64,000 bases of DNA. Source: Acinetobacter sp. ANC 4204. Lineage in GTDB: Bacteria; Pseudomonadota; Gammaproteobacteria; Pseudomonadales; Moraxellaceae. The notes below the pieces were generated by a model. That model made no database searches and was not told where the DNA came from. It worked only from the letters and a program-made list of their open reading frames with translations. The stretch lies in NCBI RefSeq assembly GCF_002135205.1, contig NZ_NEFZ01000008.1, positions 62,001 to 126,000 on the forward strand. Reading direction: 5' to 3'. The position numbers were made by a program, and so were the translations under genes. This document shows positions 7,313 to 16,340 of this stretch, piece by piece (the first letter of the stretch is position 1; every line of letters starts with the position of its first letter).

Positions 7313-9193
7313 TTAAACCACTAGCTCTGCCAAATTGCCTTTTTGCTCTAACCACTCTTTACGGTCACTCGAACGTTTTTTAGCCAGCAATTTATCCAAT
7401 AAACCTGCGGTGAAATGACTATCATCCAAGTCCAACTGCACCAAACGGCGTGTATTCGGATCCAGTGTAGTTTCCCGTAGTTGGCTAGCATTCATTTCAC
7501 CCAAACCTTTGAATCGGGTAATTTGTGGGTTCTTGGTTTTACATTTTTTTAAAATGCTTTCCAGCTCTTCATCATCCAAGGCATAGTGCACATCTTTGGC
7601 ATCATCAATTCGATACAGCGGTGGCATCGCCACATACAGATGTCCTTCTTCAACCAAGACAGGAAAATGCTTCACAAACAAAGCACACAGTAGCGTCGCA
7701 ATGTGTAGACCATCCGAGTCAGCATCGGCCAAAATACAAATCTTGCCATAACGTAGTTCTGATAAATCATCCGACCCCGGATCGACTCCTATGGCAATCG
7801 CAATGTTATGCACTTCTTGCGAAGCCAAGACTTCATCGGAAGAGACTTCCCAAGTATTTAAGATTTTCCCACGAATTGGCATGATCGCTTGGAAGTTTTT
7901 ATCACGTGCTTGTTTAGCTGACCCCCCCGCAGAATCCCCTTCCACAATAAACAGTTCAGACTCTTCTAAGGTATGTCCAACACAGTCTGACAGTTTTCCG
8001 GGTAATGTTGGCCCTGCCACAATCTTCTTACGTTCAACCTTTTTCGCAGCTTTCAGACGACGACCCGCTTTCGAGATCGCCATTTCCGCTAACTGCATGG
8101 CAATATCGGAGTTTTGGTTTAACCACAGTGCAAAAGCATCTTTGGCGATATTTTGGACAATCCCTGCTGCTTCACGACTGGATAAACGTTCTTTAGTTTG
8201 CCCTGAGAACTGTGGCTCTTGGAACTTGAGCGACAAAATATAGTTCACACCATCCCAAACATCTTCAGCAGAAAGCTTCATGTTTCTTGGCAATAAGCTA
8301 CGAAGCTCACAAAACTCGCGCATTGCATCGGTCACGCCTGAACGTAGGCCATTCACGTGGGTTCCGCCCTGCGCGGTTGGAATCAAGTTCACATAACTTT
8401 CTTGAACCAACTCACCGCCATCAACATTCCAGCAAATGGCAAATTCGGCACTGGCACGCTCAGCATCTCCTGTAGCCACAAAGGCTGGATGAGGCAGAAT
8501 CTCACGATCTTCTATTTCATCCATCAAATAATCGACGAGGCCATTCTCAAACTGCCAAACAATTTTTTCATCATTGATTTGGTCAACATAATTGATTTGT
8601 AAGCCTGCAGCCAAAACGGCTTTGGCTTTTAAATTATGCTTCAGCGCTTTCAGGGCAAATTTCGGTGAATCAAAATATTTGGCTTCAGGCCAAAAGTGAA
8701 CAGAAGTCCCTGTCGCACGCTTCGGTGCTTTACCTTCTAATACCACCAAGGGCGCAGTCGGCTCCCCCTGCTCAAACGCCATTTGGTAAAGGTTGCCCTG
8801 ACGTTGAACTTCCACCTCAACTCGGCTAGATAGCGCATTGACCACGGAAATTCCAACACCATGCAAACCACCTGAGAACTGATAGTTGTCAGTACTGAAT
8901 TTACCCCCTGCATGCAGTTTGGTCAGAATGATTTCAATGCCGCTTTGACCATATTCAGGGTGGATATCGACAGGCATACCACGACCATTGTCTTCCACCG
9001 ACAGCGAACCATCTTTATAAACGGTGACAGTAATTTTATTGGCATGACCTGCAAGTGCCTCATCGACCGCATTATCAATAACCTCTTGCGCCAAATGGTT
9101 TGGGCGTGTGGTATCGGTATACATGCCAGGACGACGACGTACCGGATCTAAACCAGATAATACTTCAAGGGATTGGGCCGTATATTGAGACAC
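7313..9193 (-). CDS. parE: DNA topoisomerase IV subunit B
   Basis: This is the ATPase subunit of topoisomerase IV, which decatenates sister chromosomes together with ParC. The 626 residues have the GHKL ATPase motifs (EVIDNAVDEALAG near 38, EDNGRGMPVD near 67, GGLHGVGISVVNA near 108) and a TOPRIM domain with EGDSAGG near 418 and DADSDG near 494. Length is typical. It starts at a GTG with AAGGA upstream and follows yqiA by 14 bases, the order known in enterobacteria. The C-terminal codons are intact although a transposon is inserted directly behind the stop codon, so the element has taken the place of the native 3' flank and terminator. Confidence 0.97.
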   Translation of the reverse strand: MSQYTAQSLEVLSGLDPVRRRPGMYTDTTRPNHLAQEVIDNAVDEALAGHANKITVTVYKDGSLSVEDNGRGMPVDIHPEYGQSGIEIILTKLHAGGKFSTDNYQFSGGLHGVGISVVNALSSRVEVEVQRQGNLYQMAFEQGEPTAPLVVLEGKAPKRATGTSVHFWPEAKYFDSPKFALKALKHNLKAKAVLAAGLQINYVDQINDEKIVWQFENGLVDYLMDEIEDREILPHPAFVATGDAERASAEFAICWNVDGGELVQESYVNLIPTAQGGTHVNGLRSGVTDAMREFCELRSLLPRNMKLSAEDVWDGVNYILSLKFQEPQFSGQTKERLSSREAAGIVQNIAKDAFALWLNQNSDIAMQLAEMAISKAGRRLKAAKKVERKKIVAGPTLPGKLSDCVGHTLEESELFIVEGDSAGGSAKQARDKNFQAIMPIRGKILNTWEVSSDEVLASQEVHNIAIAIGVDPGSDDLSELRYGKICILADADSDGLHIATLLCALFVKHFPVLVEEGHLYVAMPPLYRIDDAKDVHYALDDEELESILKKCKTKNPQITRFKGLGEMNASQLRETTLDPNTRRLVQLDLDDSHFTAGLLDKLLAKKRSSDRKEWLEQKGNLAELVV

Positions 9194-9207
9194 GTTGTAC
9201 TGTTTCC

Positions 9208-9783
9208 TTATTTTAAGCAGTCCGATAAAAACTGTAATGCCATCGGTATTTTGTCTGCGAAATCTTCCATCGCATGATTGCCTTTCGTTTCCGAAATCAC
9301 AAGCGCTGCGCCATTATAATAGCGCTCTGCGTCACGATAATCCAAAACTTCATCGCCTTGTTGCAATAACACTAAAATTTTGTCTGCATCTTGCACAAAT
9401 GGCAGTTCGATCTGCTCAAGATAATCCAACTGTGCATCATCCAGCGTCCAATGTTCATTCACCTTATAAGGCAACTGAGCCACACCAAATAAATCTCTGA
9501 ACAATTGCCATGGTTGCATAGCAGGGTTAATCAGCACAGCAGGGACTGCCAACTTCGCGACCAATTGTGTCGCATAAAAACCGCCTAAACTGCTCCCCAC
9601 GAGCACCACTTGATCCAACTCTTGAATCAAAGCCGTTAATTTTTCCAAGGCCAAATGCGGAGGCATATTCAAGTCAGGTAAATGTACTTGCCACCCTGAA
9701 TGGGCTTCACAGTAGTGTTTCAGCAATTGACCTTTTATTGATGAAGAACTGCTTTGAAAGCCATGTAAATAAATTATATTCAT
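9208..9783 (-). CDS. yqiA: YqiA-family esterase
   Basis: A small cytoplasmic alpha/beta hydrolase of 191 residues. It has the early HGFQSSS segment near residue 7, the nucleophile elbow GSSLGG with Ser65, an Asp in QGDEVLDY, and His in GNHAMEDF near the C-terminus. YqiA of E. coli hydrolyses acyl-CoA and short esters in vitro; the natural substrate is unclear. It is upstream of and probably co-transcribed with parE, the same linkage as in E. coli. Confidence 0.9.
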   Translation of the reverse strand: MNIIYLHGFQSSSSSIKGQLLKHYCEAHSGWQVHLPDLNMPPHLALEKLTALIQELDQVVLVGSSLGGFYATQLVAKLAVPAVLINPAMQPWQLFRDLFGVAQLPYKVNEHWTLDDAQLDYLEQIELPFVQDADKILVLLQQGDEVLDYRDAERYYNGAALVISETKGNHAMEDFADKIPMALQFLSDCLK

Positions 9784-10027
9784 GCTGTAAATTTACTCTT
9801 CCACATCATCATTTATATTGTGCACTCAAAGGAGATCCTTTTAACTGACTGATTTTTTTTGTATGTATCGAATATTGTCAGACAAAAAAATAAGATCAAC
9901 CTTACATTCATCGCTATTGTAAAAGTTATTCGAGATGAATTAGATAAGCTAGAGTGCTAAGAATTTATACCGTGATCGTTGAAAAAAATAAAGTCCCTGC
10001 CGACACAGAAACTCAAGGGTAGAAAAA

Positions 10028-11359
10028 ATGCCAAGTTTAACGCCTCTGCACGAGACCTATTGTAAATGGGATCGTACTCCTCCCAGCCAAGCCGATGTGC
10101 TTGAAGGGGTTGCTCAGCTGCTTACCACGCGCCTAGGCGACGTTGTCCATGATTTAATTCAGGCCATTCAGCGTGAAATTTTAATCAGTTTGTTTGGGAT
10201 GAACGAGGCCAGCTCAAAAAAGTTTCTATCTACCCGCTACATTGAGAAGCTTTACCAATTTTCTTTCAATACCCTACAAAACTACGGTAGCTATTTATTA
10301 GCACCGAGTTTACGCCATATTATTGAAAAATTTCCCAATTTACACCATAAACCCTTAACCCCAACCTTGCATTATTTAGTTGGGGCGCTGAATGGTGTTT
10401 TGGGTGACTATTTACTCAAATACCATAACCCTGTGGCACTACCGATGGTGCTGTATGATCATTATGGCGCTGTCCAACAAGGTGAGTTATCTGGCCGTGT
10501 GGTAATTATGGTTCATGGTCTATGCATGAATCATTTGTACTGGAGTACAGCGCGTTATGGCGGTATTGGGGAAAAGCTGTTGGCACAACGTGCCCAAAAC
10601 ACGATGTTGTATTTGAACTACAACACAGGGCGTCGTATTTCAGCCAATGGACGTAGCTTTTCTAATACTTTACAAGACTTGCTCAACCGTAACCCCCGTA
10701 TCAGCTCAATTGATCTGATTGGACACAGCATGGGTGGGCTGGTTTCACGCAGCGCACTGTTCTATGGCAAACAGAATATGCAAAGCTGGATTCATGTAGT
10801 GGAAAACATGGTCTGTATCGGTTCTCCACACCATGGCGCAGTTTTAGAACGCTTTGGCTTTCATTTACAAGATAAACTCGGGCGTTTCCCATTTGTCAAA
10901 ATTATCGGGCATGTCGTCAATATTCGCAGTAATGGCATTCTAGACTTGCGTCATGGCAGTGTGCGTGATGACGACTGGGAGCACAATGAAGCACGTATTG
11001 GTCAAGTTGATGACAACCGTAAACCTGCCCCATTGCCCTCACATATCAATACATTCTTGATCGCAGGTACGATTGAATTTGAAAAGCGCAAATATCGCGC
11101 GCTGAATGTGATTGGCGATTATCTAGTTAGTGTAAAAAGTGCTTTAGGCGAACACATGAATCCACGCTTTCAATTGAAAGTGCCTGATTCGCATAAAGCA
11201 ATTTTCTATGGCTTAAACCATTTTGAACTGCATACCCATGCCAGTGTGGCAGAGCAAATCGTACATTGGTTCTATCCAAATCCAACTGAAACGGAATATG
11301 GTCAGGTGCATGAATACATGGTTGGGCTGGATGATTTTGAGGGTATTGCGCTGACCTAA
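10028..11359 (+). CDS. Alpha/beta hydrolase (lipase/PGAP1-like)
   Basis: A 443-residue hydrolase with an oxyanion HG at about 163 (IMVHGLCMNH) and a nucleophile elbow LIGHSMGG with Ser234. The first 140 residues are a helical extension not found in minimal lipases. No clear signal peptide is visible, so it probably acts in the cytoplasm or at the inner face of the membrane. The fold and motifs support an esterase or lipase; the substrate cannot be read. A ribosome site AAGGG lies nine bases before the ATG. It is a single gene, preceded by a 244-base intergenic region shared with the divergent yqiA-parE pair. Confidence 0.8.
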   Translation: MPSLTPLHETYCKWDRTPPSQADVLEGVAQLLTTRLGDVVHDLIQAIQREILISLFGMNEASSKKFLSTRYIEKLYQFSFNTLQNYGSYLLAPSLRHIIEKFPNLHHKPLTPTLHYLVGALNGVLGDYLLKYHNPVALPMVLYDHYGAVQQGELSGRVVIMVHGLCMNHLYWSTARYGGIGEKLLAQRAQNTMLYLNYNTGRRISANGRSFSNTLQDLLNRNPRISSIDLIGHSMGGLVSRSALFYGKQNMQSWIHVVENMVCIGSPHHGAVLERFGFHLQDKLGRFPFVKIIGHVVNIRSNGILDLRHGSVRDDDWEHNEARIGQVDDNRKPAPLPSHINTFLIAGTIEFEKRKYRALNVIGDYLVSVKSALGEHMNPRFQLKVPDSHKAIFYGLNHFELHTHASVAEQIVHWFYPNPTETEYGQVHEYMVGLDDFEGIALT

Positions 11360-11383
11360 GCCCCTCATACAGCTCATAAAAAA

Positions 11384-11408
11384 GCCAACATGACGTTGGT
11401 TTTTTTAT
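11384..11408. terminator. Bidirectional terminator between hydrolase and dsbB
   Basis: Stem CCAAC (11385-11389) pairs with GTTGG (11395-11399), followed by a run of T and preceded by a run of A, between two converging genes. Confidence 0.75.
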
Positions 11409-11413
11409 CTTTA

Positions 11414-11929
11414 TTATTTTTTCTTTGCGTGGTTCGGATATTTACGGAACAGCTGCCACAAGCTAATCAACGCCAGTGCCACAAAAAACACCAAAGACCA
11501 TACAGGTAAGGACTGACCCAAGAACGTCCAATCCACAAGTGCACATTCACCAGAACCTGTCAGTACCTGTTCAAACACTGAACGCAAAGGCAAGGTGTCT
11601 AACCAATAATCCAGACCTGGTCCACAACTCGGCACTTGATCAGGTGGTAAGTTTTGTAGCCAAACATGACGTGCTGCCACACCTGCAGACCATAAGACCG
11701 ATACACTACCAAGAAACGTATAAAAACGTTTAAAACCATTTGATGCCGGGTTATGTAAAAAGGCAATCAGTGAAATTAACCCAAGTCCAATCAGTCCCAC
11801 ACGCTGGAACACACAGAGTGGGCAAGGGTTCAACTGTGCAGGGCCATGCTCTAAATACAAGGCAAAGGCCATACCAATAATACTGGCTAAAACCAACACA
11901 CCACTCACGAAGCGATAACTCCATTGCAT
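11414..11929 (-). CDS. dsbB: Disulfide bond formation protein B
   Basis: An inner-membrane quinone reductase that reoxidises DsbA. There are four hydrophobic membrane segments. The quinone-side pair is CPLC (Cys36/Cys39) and the periplasmic pair is Cys102 and Cys129, matching the E. coli layout. The frame opens at 11977, inside gshA, but the ATG at 11929 has an AGAGGATT ribosome site and gives the normal length of 171 residues. It follows gshA by 19 bases on the same strand, so the two thiol-chemistry genes are probably co-transcribed. Confidence 0.93.
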   Translation of the reverse strand: MQWSYRFVSGVLVLASIIGMAFALYLEHGPAQLNPCPLCVFQRVGLIGLGLISLIAFLHNPASNGFKRFYTFLGSVSVLWSAGVAARHVWLQNLPPDQVPSCGPGLDYWLDTLPLRSVFEQVLTGSGECALVDWTFLGQSLPVWSLVFFVALALISLWQLFRKYPNHAKKK

Positions 11930-11948
11930 GGTTAATCCTCTTAATTTT

Positions 11949-13526
11949 TTATCTAAATTGTGCAAGATACTGCTCAAAACTCAGTTGGCTGTCTTGCTCT
12001 AATTGTGCTTGCTGTTGTAAAGATACCGTAGCCAAATCATCAAAATAAGCCCATGTCTCTGCACTCAGCTGATGACGCTCATAACTTGATGCATGTTGTG
12101 CGGCCATTTGGCTACCAAAGCCCCATGTCCCACCCGCTTCCAAAGTATCTTCGATCATCTGCGCCGACAAAGTATCATCAACTTCGGCCACTCTCTGTTG
12201 CATGACTGTCATTGCTTTACTGTAGAGTGTGGTGTCATAGCACTGATCTAACAACACAACCAGTTCTTGCATAGCCTCTAAATGAGACTGACTCCATGCT
12301 TCAATCGGGAACGATTGCTCACCCACGGCAATTGTGGCATTCGGTGCGCGCCCACGATTGACCACTTCCGCTTGGTTTTTCTCGATTTGATCTTGCTCTG
12401 CGGACAAAAGTTCTGGGCTATCTAACAGTAAGCAATACAGTGCCAGTACTTCTAAGAAACCAGCGGTATCTTCATTGATTCCAATCGGGCTATACGGATT
12501 GATATCCACCGCGCGAAGCTCGACATAACCAACGCCTCGATTACTCAGCGCTTGGGACGGTGTTTCCCCTGCTTGTGGTACTTGCTTTGGACGTACCAAA
12601 CTGTAGTACTCATTTTCTATTTGCAAGACATGATCATTAATCTGAATCGGTTCGCCCTGCGCATCATTGAGGCCTAAACGACTAAACGGTGCATAAGCTG
12701 TTTTGACTGCTTTTTGTAGACCTTCGAGATAACCGTCGATATTGTTATAATGAATCCCGAGTTGCTTTTGTGCTGAGTTTTGATAACCAAAACGTCCCAT
12801 CCGCAGAGCAGTTGCATAGGGCAAATATAAGGTTCCGCGCAACAACGGCAATAGGTGGTGTTCACGTCCTGTCATAAAACACTGGCAGACCGATGGGCTT
12901 GCCCCGACCAAGAACATCACCAATGGCGTGAGACGAATAAAGTTGCGGATCAAACCAAAATAACGATGACTGCGATAATCCTGTGCAGACAAGGCTTTCA
13001 GCGCTTCATCTGTCTCATGTTGTTGTAATTGTTCAAACAGCTGATCGGGAAAGGACAAATTATAGTGCAGTCCTGAAATGGTTTGCATCCGTCGCCCATA
13101 ACGAACACCTAAACCATGACGGTATAGGGTTTTAAACTTTCCAATATTAGATGTGCCATATTGAGCGAGACGGATTTTTTCGTCATCGTCATCCAACATA
13201 CAAGGCATTGACAAGGGCCACAATTTTTCACCGCTTTCCAAGTGTCGATGTGCCACCGTATGGATATCTTTTAGATAATCCAAGGCCTCAGTAATAGTCG
13301 GCTGTGGTGGGGTAATAAATTCTAATAACGCTTCTGAATAATCTGTCGTGATGTGTGGGTGAGTCAGTGCAGAACCCAAAGCTTGGGGATGATCAGCTTG
13401 AGATAAAAAGCCATTACTTTGCATACGCAAACTTTCACGCTCAATTCCGCGTAACATCCCTTGCAAAAGTGATGAATTGAACCAAGTCGGTAACACAGCT
13501 GTAGATTTAGATGCGGGTTGACCCAT
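11949..13526 (-). CDS. gshA: Glutamate-cysteine ligase
   Basis: First step of glutathione synthesis, joining cysteine to the gamma-carboxyl of glutamate with ATP. About 525 residues, close to the 518 of E. coli GshA, with the family sequences RGIERESLRM near the N-terminus, FITPPQPTI, SGLHYNLSFP and YVELRAVDINPYSPIGI. The frame extends to 13580, but the ATG at 13526 starts the protein closer to the conserved core. It is followed by dsbB. Confidence 0.93.
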   Translation of the reverse strand: MGQPASKSTAVLPTWFNSSLLQGMLRGIERESLRMQSNGFLSQADHPQALGSALTHPHITTDYSEALLEFITPPQPTITEALDYLKDIHTVAHRHLESGEKLWPLSMPCMLDDDDEKIRLAQYGTSNIGKFKTLYRHGLGVRYGRRMQTISGLHYNLSFPDQLFEQLQQHETDEALKALSAQDYRSHRYFGLIRNFIRLTPLVMFLVGASPSVCQCFMTGREHHLLPLLRGTLYLPYATALRMGRFGYQNSAQKQLGIHYNNIDGYLEGLQKAVKTAYAPFSRLGLNDAQGEPIQINDHVLQIENEYYSLVRPKQVPQAGETPSQALSNRGVGYVELRAVDINPYSPIGINEDTAGFLEVLALYCLLLDSPELLSAEQDQIEKNQAEVVNRGRAPNATIAVGEQSFPIEAWSQSHLEAMQELVVLLDQCYDTTLYSKAMTVMQQRVAEVDDTLSAQMIEDTLEAGGTWGFGSQMAAQHASSYERHQLSAETWAYFDDLATVSLQQQAQLEQDSQLSFEQYLAQFR

Positions 13527-13750
13527 TACAATCTCACTTTTTGGAAGAAACAACGACCACGACGAATAAAATAAAATCATCAGTTTAAATCAGTATAACG
13601 TGATTTTAACTCGGCACATTACACCCAGTCCTATTTTCAAGTAAACCATCTGTTCTATTTTTCGGAAAATATTTATCACAAAGTTACGCTATTAGACATG
13701 TCAAAAGTGTGATTCTATTGAAGAATAAATGCTAAAGAATTGTAAACTTT

Positions 13751-14290
13751 ATGAATTATCAAGAAATTTTAGACTTTTGGTTTGATCCTCAACACCAAAC
13801 TTGGTGGTTTAGCCAAAATGATGCCTTTGATGCCCTGATCGAAGAAAAATTTAAGAGCATTCATGAGCAAGCCATACATGCTGAGCTCTGGTCTTGGCGC
13901 AGTAGCGCTGAAGGACGTTTGGCTGAAATTATTGTACTCGATCAACTGTCGAGAAACCTGTATCGCAACAGCCCTTTGGCCTTTGCTCAAGATGCGCTGG
14001 CTTTGGCTTTGGCACAAGAAGCGATTTCACTTAAATTAGATATCGAATTATCAGCGACGCAACGCAGTTTCTTATATATGCCTTTTATGCATAGTGAATC
14101 AAAACTTATTCATCAATATGCTTTAAAATTGTTCCAAGACTTGGGTAATCCGATCAATCTCGACTTTGAACAACGTCACAAAGTCATTATTGACCGTTTT
14201 GGACGTTATCCTCATCGTAATCAAATCCTTGGACGTAACTCAAGCCAAGAAGAACTGGAATTTTTGACGCAACCCAACAGCCATTTTTAA
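13751..14290 (+). CDS. DUF924 family protein
   Basis: A 179-residue soluble helical protein with the DUF924 signatures ILDFWFDP at the start, ELWSWRSSAEGRLAEIIVLDQLSRNLYR near 45-75, and YMPFMHSES near 118. The fold is related to TPR-like helical bundles. Molecular function is unknown. It is the first of three rightward genes with short spacers. Confidence 0.85.
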   Translation: MNYQEILDFWFDPQHQTWWFSQNDAFDALIEEKFKSIHEQAIHAELWSWRSSAEGRLAEIIVLDQLSRNLYRNSPLAFAQDALALALAQEAISLKLDIELSATQRSFLYMPFMHSESKLIHQYALKLFQDLGNPINLDFEQRHKVIIDRFGRYPHRNQILGRNSSQEELEFLTQPNSHF

Positions 14291-14328
14291 CTGTTCGGTT
14301 TCTCCCTCTGTGCTAAGGAGTCTACCTC

Positions 14329-14904
14329 ATGACAAAAATTTTAATTGCCTGCGCATTGGCCACTAGTCTGAGTTTAGTGGGTTGTGCCTCTACCCCCTCA
14401 AAACCCTTAACCTTCGACCAATTGGGTCGCTTTAGTAACACACCTTTAAATAGCTCAACCTACCGAATCAGCTTTCAAGCACGTCCCAATATGAGCCATG
14501 GTACAGCTGAAGAAATCACGTTGGTTAAAGCCGCACAAACCACCGTACAAAATGGTTATCGCTTCTTTAAAGTGTTGAATGACCCAAGCAATCAGAATCA
14601 AGCACCAAGGCAGGCCGTGGTTTACTCTAACCCAATGCCTTATTATCCCTATGGCTATTACTCACGCCACCCAGGTTTCTGGCCCGACCCATTCTATGAC
14701 ACACCACGTCTTGTAAACATTGATCCTGTACAAGTGTCATACAGCATTCAATGCTTTAAAGACCAAAAATCGGCACCAAGTGATGCCTTTGACGCCACGC
14801 TGATTTTACAGTCATTGGGTGGAAAGTATGGCCTAAGCCCAACAGGTGAGGTTTTGCCACCACCTGAACCCACAACGCCAGCGCCCACAACCAAAACAAA
14901 GTAA
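14329..14904 (+). CDS. CC0125/CC1285-like lipoprotein
   Basis: A 191-residue lipoprotein with signal peptide and lipobox LVGC (Cys19), so anchored in the envelope. The segment YRISFQARPN...LVKAAQTTVQNGYRFFKV (about 45-80) matches the pattern of the CC0125/CC1285 lipoprotein family. A Pro/Tyr-rich stretch (YYPYGYYSRHPG) lies near 105-118 and the C-terminus is Pro/Thr-rich. An AAGGAG ribosome site precedes it. The function is not known. Confidence 0.72.
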   Translation: MTKILIACALATSLSLVGCASTPSKPLTFDQLGRFSNTPLNSSTYRISFQARPNMSHGTAEEITLVKAAQTTVQNGYRFFKVLNDPSNQNQAPRQAVVYSNPMPYYPYGYYSRHPGFWPDPFYDTPRLVNIDPVQVSYSIQCFKDQKSAPSDAFDATLILQSLGGKYGLSPTGEVLPPPEPTTPAPTTKTK

Positions 14905-14920
14905 GACATAGAGTTCGCCT

Positions 14921-16228
14921 ATGAATGAAACACAAACGACGTCTTCTAACCTACAACGCAGTAAACGCTTTGCCACTATTGCTCTCATCACTGCAGTCGT
15001 GACATGGCTTTTGCTGATGGTGGTTGCTAAGTTTGTCCCGACAGACAAAGTGTGGATCATTCATATTTTGATGTTATCTGCTGAAGCAGGTGTGGTCGGT
15101 GGTTTAGCAGATTGGTATGCGATTACTGTGCTGTTTCGTAATCCTTTTGGGAAAATGCCCATTCCAAAGTTTTTGCGCGACCACACCGAAATCATCCCTC
15201 GTAACAAAGCACGGATTGCTGAATCCATGGGGCGTTTTGTACAAGAGAATTTTCTTTCACCCCAAGTGGTGGAAAAAAGCTTACAAAGTACCGACCTGTC
15301 TTTGGCAGTGGGTCAATGGCTCGCCAACCCGCAAAACAATCTACAAATCACCCAAGTGATTCAACAAACCGTGCCTAAAGTATTTGAGTTTGTGGGGCAA
15401 GAACAAATTGGCCGTTTTATTCAAAGTAATAGCGTGCAATGGGTGCGTAATACCCAAGTTAATCATTTGGCCAGTGAAATGCTACGCGCCGTACTGGAAA
15501 ATGATTTCCATCAGGATGTATTACAACGCGGCCTCGATTTAGCACATGACTGGATGACCCAACACCCTGAACAAAGTCGCGAGCTGACTCAAACCTTGTT
15601 CAAAGAACTCGGGGTCTGGAAGTTGGCCAAAGGAGCCAGTTGGATTGGGATAGATATTCAGCAAAGAACCATTGACTCACTCATTCAACGAGTAGAGTCA
15701 ATGCTGGCCGATCCAGAACATCCATGGCGTCAAAAAATTGAAGCGATGGGACATGAACTCATGCTCGAACTGGCAGATGCCAACAGTACAGCCAGCCAAC
15801 GCTTGAACCAAACCAAAGATGCTCTATTGGATAGTCCACAAGTACTGAATTTTATTAGTGGTGCCGTCGCCATTTTATGTGATGCCATAAAACAAGATCT
15901 ACAAAAAACCGACTCAGGCATTGCCCACAACATCCGCGTATCCATTCAACAGATTGGTGAAAATATCATCTCCAATCAAGCTGTACGAGATCTACTCAAT
16001 CAGCGTTTAAGCGGCATTGCAGTCAATCTAAGCGATCAATACAGTGAAAAAGTGATTCATTTTATCAGTGAACGCATCCACGAATGGGACTCCAGTGTCA
16101 TGATCGACAAAATCGAAAATGAAGTTGGTGGTGACTTACACATGATTCGAGTCAATGGCGTGGTGGTCGGTGCATTTATTGGCTTAGCGCTGGGGATTAT
16201 TCGCGCGGCGGTTGAACTGCTCTTATAA
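14921..16228 (+). CDS. DUF445 family membrane protein
   Basis: A 435-residue protein with an N-terminal membrane segment (about 18-40), the DUF445 signature GGLADWYAITVLFRNPFG near 65-82, a long helical region, and a C-terminal membrane segment. It starts 16 bases after the lipoprotein gene and may share its transcript. Biochemical role is unknown; family members are inner-membrane proteins. Confidence 0.85.
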   Translation: MNETQTTSSNLQRSKRFATIALITAVVTWLLLMVVAKFVPTDKVWIIHILMLSAEAGVVGGLADWYAITVLFRNPFGKMPIPKFLRDHTEIIPRNKARIAESMGRFVQENFLSPQVVEKSLQSTDLSLAVGQWLANPQNNLQITQVIQQTVPKVFEFVGQEQIGRFIQSNSVQWVRNTQVNHLASEMLRAVLENDFHQDVLQRGLDLAHDWMTQHPEQSRELTQTLFKELGVWKLAKGASWIGIDIQQRTIDSLIQRVESMLADPEHPWRQKIEAMGHELMLELADANSTASQRLNQTKDALLDSPQVLNFISGAVAILCDAIKQDLQKTDSGIAHNIRVSIQQIGENIISNQAVRDLLNQRLSGIAVNLSDQYSEKVIHFISERIHEWDSSVMIDKIENEVGGDLHMIRVNGVVVGAFIGLALGIIRAAVELLL

Positions 16229-16340
16229 AAGCAATCCACAAAAATGCATGCTTCACCCCTGCCCTACATGCAAAATTTGCATAAGAAAAAGTGGCCTACT
16301 GTGCTATTTTGGATGAATATTTAAATACTTATAAAGATTT

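Noticed and set aside
7525..9151. Several rightward open frames inside parE
   Set aside because: They are antisense to a well supported gene and lack domain or start-site support.
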